Source: Paenibacillus sacheonensis (GTDB lineage Bacteria > Bacillota > Bacilli > Paenibacillales > Paenibacillaceae). From it: a stretch of DNA of 64,000 nt. The translations under genes and the position numbers were made by a program. The first letter of the stretch is position 1. Each line of letters begins with the position of its first letter. Where the stretch lies: positions 186,001-250,000 of the forward strand of contig NZ_JAAAMU010000009.1 in NCBI RefSeq assembly GCF_009909195.1, read 5' to 3'. A model generated the notes under the pieces. That model ran no database searches. It was not told the origin of the DNA and was given only the letters and a program-made list of their open reading frames with translations. Positions 59,315 through 64,000 of the stretch are shown here, piece after piece.

Positions 59315-61047
59315 TTCGCTCTCTCCTTTCGAGGGTGAAGAAAAGGAAGGTCTAACGTCACGGTCGTGCCTTGATTCGGCATGCTCTCTATACTCATGCG
59401 GGCTTTCTGGCCATAGAAGGATTCCAGCATGGACCGCACGTACCGAAGCCCGATCCCCCAGCCCGTCTGCTGCTGATCCGGCGTGTCGCGCTGCAGCAAG
59501 TCCAGCGTCTCCTGGCTCAGCCCCTTGCCGTCGTCGCGGATCATGATGCGCACCGTCTGCACCGTCTCGTCGGCGGCGACGCGGATCTCCAGCTTGCCGT
59601 TATCGTCCAGGCCGTGACAGACGGCATTTTCCACGATAGGCTGCAGGATGAACCTCGCGACCGGGCTGTCCAGGTAGCCTCCTTCCTCGATGTCCAGTCT
59701 CACCTCGAAATCATGCCGCATCTGTTGCAGCTCCAGATAGGTCCGCATGATCTCGATCTCCGACCTGAAGGTAGCCGTTCCCTCGGATTTGCCCAAGTTG
59801 TAGTTCAGCAAAATAATTAACGACGACACGAATTTCTCGATCTCCGCCTGCTTGTGCATCGCCGCCATCCAGCGCACCGAATTGAGCGTGTTCATCAGAA
59901 AATGCGGGTTGATCTGGTAGGCCAGCTTCTCGATCTCCAGCTGGTGCCGGCGCTTCTCCTTCTGCTCCACGTCCATGATGAGCTGCTGGATCTGCCGCTT
60001 CATAATATTGAACTGATGGAAGATCCGATCGAATTCGTCGATTCCCGTGCGATACTGGCTCGTGCCCATGTATCCCTTGCCGAATGTCCTCATCTCCTTC
60101 TCGATCAAGAGAAACGGCCTGTTAATGAGCCGCCGCAGCAGCAGCGTGAGCATGAACATCATCAGTAGGGCGATGGCCAGAATCCAATACATATGATTCT
60201 TCCACGTATAGAGCTCGTGGTTGTAGTAATCGACGGGCAGCAGCAGCGTGATGCCGTAGCCGTAATCGCCCGTCATCCGGTTCCACACGTAACCGTCCGT
60301 CACGCCCGACTCGCCGCTTAACCGCAACTGTTCGCCGGCCGCGAATGCCTTGGAGTCGCTGCTGTAGGTCACCATCCCCGCCGAATCGGTAAACACGAGC
60401 GCATAGGGCATGCTTAGGCTCTCTGTAAGTGAATTCATTTCCGTCGAGATGTCCGACTTCGCCTCCACGTACACGACGAGCTGCGTATCGTCCGAGAATC
60501 GGACCTCCCGCGTCACCGACACCACCTGATCGTCGCTGAACCGGCATAGCGATTTATGCGGGGATTGGTATTTCAGCTCCCCCATGCCGGCCACATCGGG
60601 CAGAGACTGCAGCGTGAAGCCTTCGCGCAGCGGCAGATTCGAATAGGACGCTTGCCCGCTCGCGGGCTTATAATACATCACCAGTTCCATGGCCGGGTTC
60701 GAAAACGTAATTAACCCGATATTGTACGCAATATCAAGCGAGAGAAGACGCTGGCTGTACGAGTCCTTGGCCGTGATATACGACGCCATGAGGTTGCCCA
60801 CCGTACCTTCGGGCGTCATCTGCTGCGTCACCTGAAGCAGGTTATTGTACGTCTGATTCAGCTTCGACGTCTGCTGGTACAGATCGAACGCCATGGACGT
60901 CTTGATCTTATCATGCTGCATCGTGTAGATCGCATTGTAAGAGACCGATGCCATTAAGATGGCGAAGCCGACCAGACCCACGGTCAGCAGCACCATGATC
61001 CGTTTGCGAAGCGAGGAGAACCCGAACCGATTACGCAGCTTATGCAA
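59311..61047 (-). CDS. YesM-type sensor histidine kinase
   Basis: A 578-residue kinase. Two membrane helices (about 17-40 and 295-315) enclose a dCache-type extracellular sensor. HAMP follows, then the His_kinase motif LAYQINPHFLMNTLNSVRWMA with the phosphorylated His, and an HATPase domain (FILQPIVENAVCHGLDDNG, DDGKGLSQET, GWGIGLRYV). It passes phosphate to the overlapping response regulator gene product. Start choice is uncertain: TTG 61047 gives the usual short cytosolic tail before the first helix, but its AGAGG lies 12 bases away. The frame is open up to 61134. Confidence 0.9.
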   Translation of the reverse strand: MHKLRNRFGFSSLRKRIMVLLTVGLVGFAILMASVSYNAIYTMQHDKIKTSMAFDLYQQTSKLNQTYNNLLQVTQQMTPEGTVGNLMASYITAKDSYSQRLLSLDIAYNIGLITFSNPAMELVMYYKPASGQASYSNLPLREGFTLQSLPDVAGMGELKYQSPHKSLCRFSDDQVVSVTREVRFSDDTQLVVYVEAKSDISTEMNSLTESLSMPYALVFTDSAGMVTYSSDSKAFAAGEQLRLSGESGVTDGYVWNRMTGDYGYGITLLLPVDYYNHELYTWKNHMYWILAIALLMMFMLTLLLRRLINRPFLLIEKEMRTFGKGYMGTSQYRTGIDEFDRIFHQFNIMKRQIQQLIMDVEQKEKRRHQLEIEKLAYQINPHFLMNTLNSVRWMAAMHKQAEIEKFVSSLIILLNYNLGKSEGTATFRSEIEIMRTYLELQQMRHDFEVRLDIEEGGYLDSPVARFILQPIVENAVCHGLDDNGKLEIRVAADETVQTVRIMIRDDGKGLSQETLDLLQRDTPDQQQTGWGIGLRYVRSMLESFYGQKARMSIESMPNQGTTVTLDLPFLHPRKERAN

Positions 61048-61177
61048 GATGTTTATTTGCCTCTGATCCGTTGTAGTCGACTTTATCCTGCGAATGCCCC
61101 TCACCTCCACTAGCTTACGATAAGCAAGAAACAATATTCGCTATATGACGCCTTTATCCTCCTTGGCGGAGGAAAGC

Positions 61178-61213
61178 AAAGCCCACATCCTAATGGCGGA
61201 TGTGGGCTTTTTT
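61178..61213. terminator. Terminator between SLH protein and kinase genes
   Basis: GCCCACATCC and GGATGTGGGC around a 7-nt loop, with U tails on both strands. On the minus strand it ends the SLH protein gene transcript. Confidence 0.85.
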
Positions 61214-61279
61214 GGCTGAACGAAGGCGTCCCGAAATCAGGGTCTTCGATCATTGGCCGAGTTTTGGCCGGGCATGGGA

Positions 61280-62062
61280 TTAGCCGTTATTGCTCGTAGA
61301 CGTCGCATCCGTGGCCGGGATCATCGGATGGGAATGAACCTCCGAAGATGTGCCCGTAACCGGAATCATCGGATGCGAGTGGACGTCCGAAGGCGCGTCG
61401 CCGGCTGTCTGGCGAGCGTTGAGGTACGCAAGGGCATCATAGATTTCTTCCCCGGCTTCGGCCCGCGTGATCGGCTGCGTCGGGAGGAAATTGTTCTTGT
61501 CGTCCAGCTTCGCGATGTTCAGAACGACCGCGCTTAGGATGACGCTGTCGACGCCGTTCGCGAATTTATCGGTATCGGCGATGCGGTCCGGTCTGATCTT
61601 CACTACCGGCAGGCCGACATGCGTTTCGATCGCGTGCATGAGCTGGCGCGTGAACGCTTCGCGCGTCCACGTTTGATCCGGGTTCAGATCCTTCGGCAGA
61701 TCCAGGCCGTTGTTCGCCGCGATGATCAGCGTTTTGGCGTACCATGCGTTGTCGTCGGCTTTCGAATAATAGTCGGTTGCCTTCGGCTCTTTGAAGAAGC
61801 GAATCGTGTCGATGTTCAGGTCGAGCGCGTTCACGATCAGCTGGATGCCCTGGGCGGCCGTGATCGTCGCGTTAGGGAAGTAGCGCTCGTCGCTGATGCC
61901 GCGTACGTCGCCGGACTCCTGCAGCGCGATGATTTTATCTTTGCTTGCAACGCCTTCCAGATCGGTAAAGTGGTGCGTCGCCGCGGCGAAGCTTTGTCCC
62001 GCGAACGATAACGTGATCAGGGCTGCGGCGGAAAGCGTAACGAGCTTGATGGTGTTCTTCAT
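61280..62062 (-). CDS. Secreted SLH-domain protein with HSHPMIP repeats
   Basis: A 260-residue exported protein. A signal peptide (1-26) is followed by two to three divergent SLH-like repeats (HHFTDLEGVASKDKIIALQESGDVRG..., and later ITRAEAGEEIYDALAYL). The C-terminal 40 residues contain two copies of a short motif, SDVHSHPMIPVTG and SEVHSHPMIPATD, rich in His and Pro. SLH repeats attach proteins to pyruvylated wall polymers. GAGGTGA stands 6 bases before the ATG. The role of the His-Pro tail is unknown; metal binding is conceivable. Confidence 0.8.
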   Translation of the reverse strand: MKNTIKLVTLSAAALITLSFAGQSFAAATHHFTDLEGVASKDKIIALQESGDVRGISDERYFPNATITAAQGIQLIVNALDLNIDTIRFFKEPKATDYYSKADDNAWYAKTLIIAANNGLDLPKDLNPDQTWTREAFTRQLMHAIETHVGLPVVKIRPDRIADTDKFANGVDSVILSAVVLNIAKLDDKNNFLPTQPITRAEAGEEIYDALAYLNARQTAGDAPSDVHSHPMIPVTGTSSEVHSHPMIPATDATSTSNNG

Positions 62063-62188
62063 GGTCGGTCACCTCGTAAAGGATGTAGGATGCTGCATTT
62101 CATACTCCTAGACGAGCTTCCGCGCAGAAGGTTGCAGTCCGAGCCATATAGGCGGCGAAGTTTTAACGCGGTTAATGAAATCGCCAAG

Positions 62189-63265
62189 TTAGAATGAGCT
62201 ATCTGCCGCTCCCGCCATCATCTCCTTCACGGCATCCTGAATCGTACTGGACGGAATGGCGAATCCGATGCCCTGCGCTTCGGAGTTGACCGCGGTATTC
62301 ACGCCGATGACTTCGCCCTTCGCGTTCAGCAGCGGCCCGCCCGAGTTGCCGGGGTTAATCGAAGCATCGGTTTGCAGCAGATGTTCGTAAGGATGCGCCG
62401 AACCGTCCTCCTCCGTGACCGTAATCGGACGCTCCTTCGCGCTAAGCACGCCTGTCGTCATCGTATGGTCCAAGCCGTACGGATTGCCGATCGCGATGAC
62501 CCAGTCGCCGATATTGGCCTTATTCGAGTCGCCGAAACTTAGCGTCGGAAACGCTTTGCCGTCCGGCGTCTCCACCTTGATCACCGCCAAGTCCAGCTTT
62601 TCGTTCTCGTTGATGACCTTGGCCGTTAACGGCTCGTCGTAGCCGGGCACCGTGACCTTAAGCTCCGAGGCATCGGCAATGACATGCTGATTGGTCAGGA
62701 TATAGCCGTCCTTATTGAAAAAGAATCCGGATCCCGTGCCCAGCAGCACCGGCTCTTGGCTGCTTTGCAGCGACTGCTGCCTGCCGCCGGACCGGCCTCC
62801 GCCGCCGAAGAGATTCGTTCTCGGTTGGTTGCTCTCGACCCCGTAATTCCCGATCTCCACGACCGCGGGGTTCGCTTGATCGAATACCGCGGCGAAGTCC
62901 CCGGTGGAGGCCTGGAGCGAAGCGGTCGTTAAACCGGCATCGGCCGAATGAGCGTTACCGTTCGAGACGTTCGTCTGCGCGGCGCTGGATGTCCCTCCCG
63001 TGAACAAGTCCATTCGATCGGACATGTACGTCAGTCCGCCGATCGTTAACGCGCCGGCAAGAAAGGCTGCCAGCAGCGTCTGGGACGTCGTTCGCCTGCG
63101 CCGATTCGCGCCGCCTCCCGGGGCGCTTCCTCCCGCGTTTGCCGCGATTGCTTCTTGATACGCCGCCTGCAGGTCGGCCGCCTTCTTCGGGGAGTCGTAC
63201 CGATATAGGGTCAGACCTTCGCCTTCGCTATCGCGCTCATGGTTCATTTCCATCTTCTCGTCCAT
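62189..63265 (-). CDS. Membrane-anchored HtrA-type serine protease without PDZ
   Basis: A 358-residue protease. A cytosolic N-terminus of about 55 residues, one membrane helix (62-82), a low-complexity linker and a trypsin-like domain with the triad His194 (LTNQHVIAD), Asp225 (KLDLAVIKV) and Ser308 (NPGNSGGPLL). HtrA/DegP relatives carry a C-terminal PDZ domain, but this protein stops directly after the protease domain (VKEMMAGAADSSF). It degrades or holds misfolded proteins outside the membrane. ATG 63265 has AGGAGG 9 bases upstream. Two direct repeats upstream (63317-63361) may bind its regulator. Confidence 0.9.
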   Translation of the reverse strand: MDEKMEMNHERDSEGEGLTLYRYDSPKKAADLQAAYQEAIAANAGGSAPGGGANRRRRTTSQTLLAAFLAGALTIGGLTYMSDRMDLFTGGTSSAAQTNVSNGNAHSADAGLTTASLQASTGDFAAVFDQANPAVVEIGNYGVESNQPRTNLFGGGGRSGGRQQSLQSSQEPVLLGTGSGFFFNKDGYILTNQHVIADASELKVTVPGYDEPLTAKVINENEKLDLAVIKVETPDGKAFPTLSFGDSNKANIGDWVIAIGNPYGLDHTMTTGVLSAKERPITVTEEDGSAHPYEHLLQTDASINPGNSGGPLLNAKGEVIGVNTAVNSEAQGIGFAIPSSTIQDAVKEMMAGAADSSF

Positions 63266-63316
63266 TCGAATCATCCTCCTGATTGTTCTTTGATGACTCT
63301 ATTATGCGGGCCGATC

Positions 63317-63361
63317 CTAAAAGGAAGCTTAAATCCAGCTAAAAGGTCGCTTAGAATCTAG
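63317..63361 (-). promoter_or_regulatory. Two 22-bp direct repeats upstream of the HtrA-type gene
   Basis: The plus strand reads CTAAAAGG-AA-GCTTAAATCCAG and then CTAAAAGG-TC-GCTTAGAATCTAG, that is, two near-identical units with a period of 22 bp (two helical turns). They lie 50-95 bp before the ATG, next to the expected -35 region (CATAAT at 63301-63306 is a possible -10). This arrangement fits binding of two response-regulator dimers, as CssR does at htrA in Bacillus. Confidence 0.55.
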
Positions 63362-63453
63362 CGAAATAGTCAGGAAAATATTCACATTCGTTAAACGTAG
63401 ATTACCGATGCCCTCTAGTTTCATCTATCTAGTTAGAATCGATTGATAAAAGG

Positions 63454-63502
63454 CAAAAACGACCGCTCCCCGGCATCCAACATGCCGGAAAGCGATCGTT
63501 TT
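63454..63502 (-). terminator. Terminator of the terminal SLH gene
   Basis: AAAACGACCGCT and AGCGATCGTTTT form the outer stem, CCGGCAT/ATGCCGG the inner one, and five U follow on the minus strand. Confidence 0.85.
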
Positions 63503-63543
63503 GTTTCAACATTATCGCGTGAACTTGCAACGTTTTATCGATT

Positions 63544-64000
63544 TTACTCTTCCATGGCTTTGAGCAAAGTCGCCAGCATCTTAGCCGCTTCGCCTCTCGT
63601 TGCGCTCTTCTCCGGCGCAAACTGATTATTCGGCATGCCGCTGATAATCTCGGCTTGCTGCGCTTTTTTTACGGCTTCGCGCGCGTAAGCGGAGATGTTC
63701 GCTTCGTCCTTGAAATGAACGGGCTGCGCGCTGGCCTCCAAGTCATATCCGAGCAGGTCGGACAGTCTTACGAGGATGACCGCCATTTGTTCCCTTGTGA
63801 TTTTATCGTTGGGAGCAAACGCATTCGGTTTAACCCCAAGCACGACGTTGTTCTTCTTCGCCCATTCTACGTAAGGCGAGTACCAGTCGCCTGGCTTGAC
63901 GTCCGCGAACGAACTGTTCGTGAATGCGGACACGTCCGCTCCGGCTGCTCCGACGATCAGCTTGACGAATTCGCCGCGCGTAATCGCGTTATTCGGCAGG
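63544..64000 (-). CDS. SLH-domain protein (C-terminal part)
   Basis: At least 151 C-terminal residues of a surface protein; the N-terminus is beyond the right window edge. Three SLH repeats can be followed: NNAITRGEFVKLIVGAAG, FADVKPGDWYSPYVEWAKKNNVVLG...ITREQMAVILVRL and FKDEANISAYAREAVKKAQQAEIISG...ATRGEAAKMLATLL. These bind secondary cell-wall polymers and anchor an unseen N-terminal domain to the cell surface. The frame stays open across the GTG at 63933 to the window end, so that codon is not the start. Confidence 0.88.
   Translation of the reverse strand, partial: LPNNAITRGEFVKLIVGAAGADVSAFTNSSFADVKPGDWYSPYVEWAKKNNVVLGVKPNAFAPNDKITREQMAVILVRLSDLLGYDLEASAQPVHFKDEANISAYAREAVKKAQQAEIISGMPNNQFAPEKSATRGEAAKMLATLLKAMEE

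Overview
The window looks like a chromosomal segment of a Gram-positive, spore-former-type bacterium of the family Paenibacillaceae (Paenibacillus or Cohnella like). The grounds are: moderately high G+C, strong AGGAGG-type ribosome binding sites with frequent TTG and GTG starts, S-layer homology (SLH) proteins, LplB/LplC/YtcQ-type sugar transporters, YesM/YesN-type two-component regulators, the pspA-ydjGHI gene order known from Bacillus subtilis, a YdjO-type small protein and a tRNA-Lys(CTT). The genus call is inference. Almost every gene lies on the minus strand; only three genes (a VOC protein, an HD-domain phosphohydrolase and an AraC regulator) are on the plus strand. No phage, transposase, integrase or CRISPR array was found.

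Layout. 1-3469: iron(III)-type ABC importer (ATPase cut by the window edge, two-domain permease, binding lipoprotein). 3470-4156: a gene-free stretch with a 51-bp tandem repeat. 4157-5215: cation efflux protein with a His-rich head. 5562-7405: ribosome-associated GTPase HflX with a leader of about 500 nt that contains many hairpins, a possible 54-codon upstream ORF and an intrinsic terminator. 7435-9149: PlsY-like acyltransferase and a membrane glycosyltransferase, translationally coupled. 9453-9523: tRNA-Lys. 9709-11661: VWA protein and macro-domain protein. 11854-16943: five-gene operon (sugar-type ABC importer, Cys/Met-metabolism PLP enzyme, GntR regulator) under a promoter that carries a CcpA-type cre site in its spacer. 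17237-18792: YgjP-like metallohydrolase and a frameshifted repeat protein. 19022-22657: pspA-ydjGHI-like envelope-stress operon. 22766-27518: small genes (excisionase-like HTH, VOC, lipoprotein, YdjO-like, ankyrin, YfbR-like, MsrA, coiled coil).

27767-42498 is a large alpha-galactoside module: SGNH hydrolase, a 1616-residue multidomain GH27 alpha-galactosidase with three SLH repeats, two closely related solute-binding lipoproteins bracketing one pair of permeases, and a membrane-bound AraC-type regulator with its own promoter. 42867-47624 is a fucose-type module: GH95 alpha-L-fucosidase, a mandelate racemase-family dehydratase and a divergent AraC regulator. 47991-52169 holds a PQQ-type propeller protein, a SEC-C protein and a PpiC foldase; the first and third share a stalk (copper-amine-oxidase-N-like) domain. 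52360-61047 is a beta-glucan-type module: secreted GH16 enzyme with a discoidin domain, permease pair, solute-binding lipoprotein and a YesN/YesM-type regulator/kinase pair. 61280-64000 carries two SLH proteins and a membrane-anchored HtrA-type protease that lacks a PDZ domain.

Taken together the region describes a polysaccharide-foraging soil or plant-associated bacterium: secreted or surface-anchored glycosidases release oligosaccharides, ABC importers take them up (their ATPase is not encoded here, so a shared MsmX-type ATPase is inferred), and AraC or two-component sensors control each module, with catabolite repression suggested by two cre-like sites. The observations most worth following up are the structured hflX leader, the duplicated binding protein of the alpha-galactoside importer, the rearranged modules in the GH27 enzyme and the intergenic repeat families.
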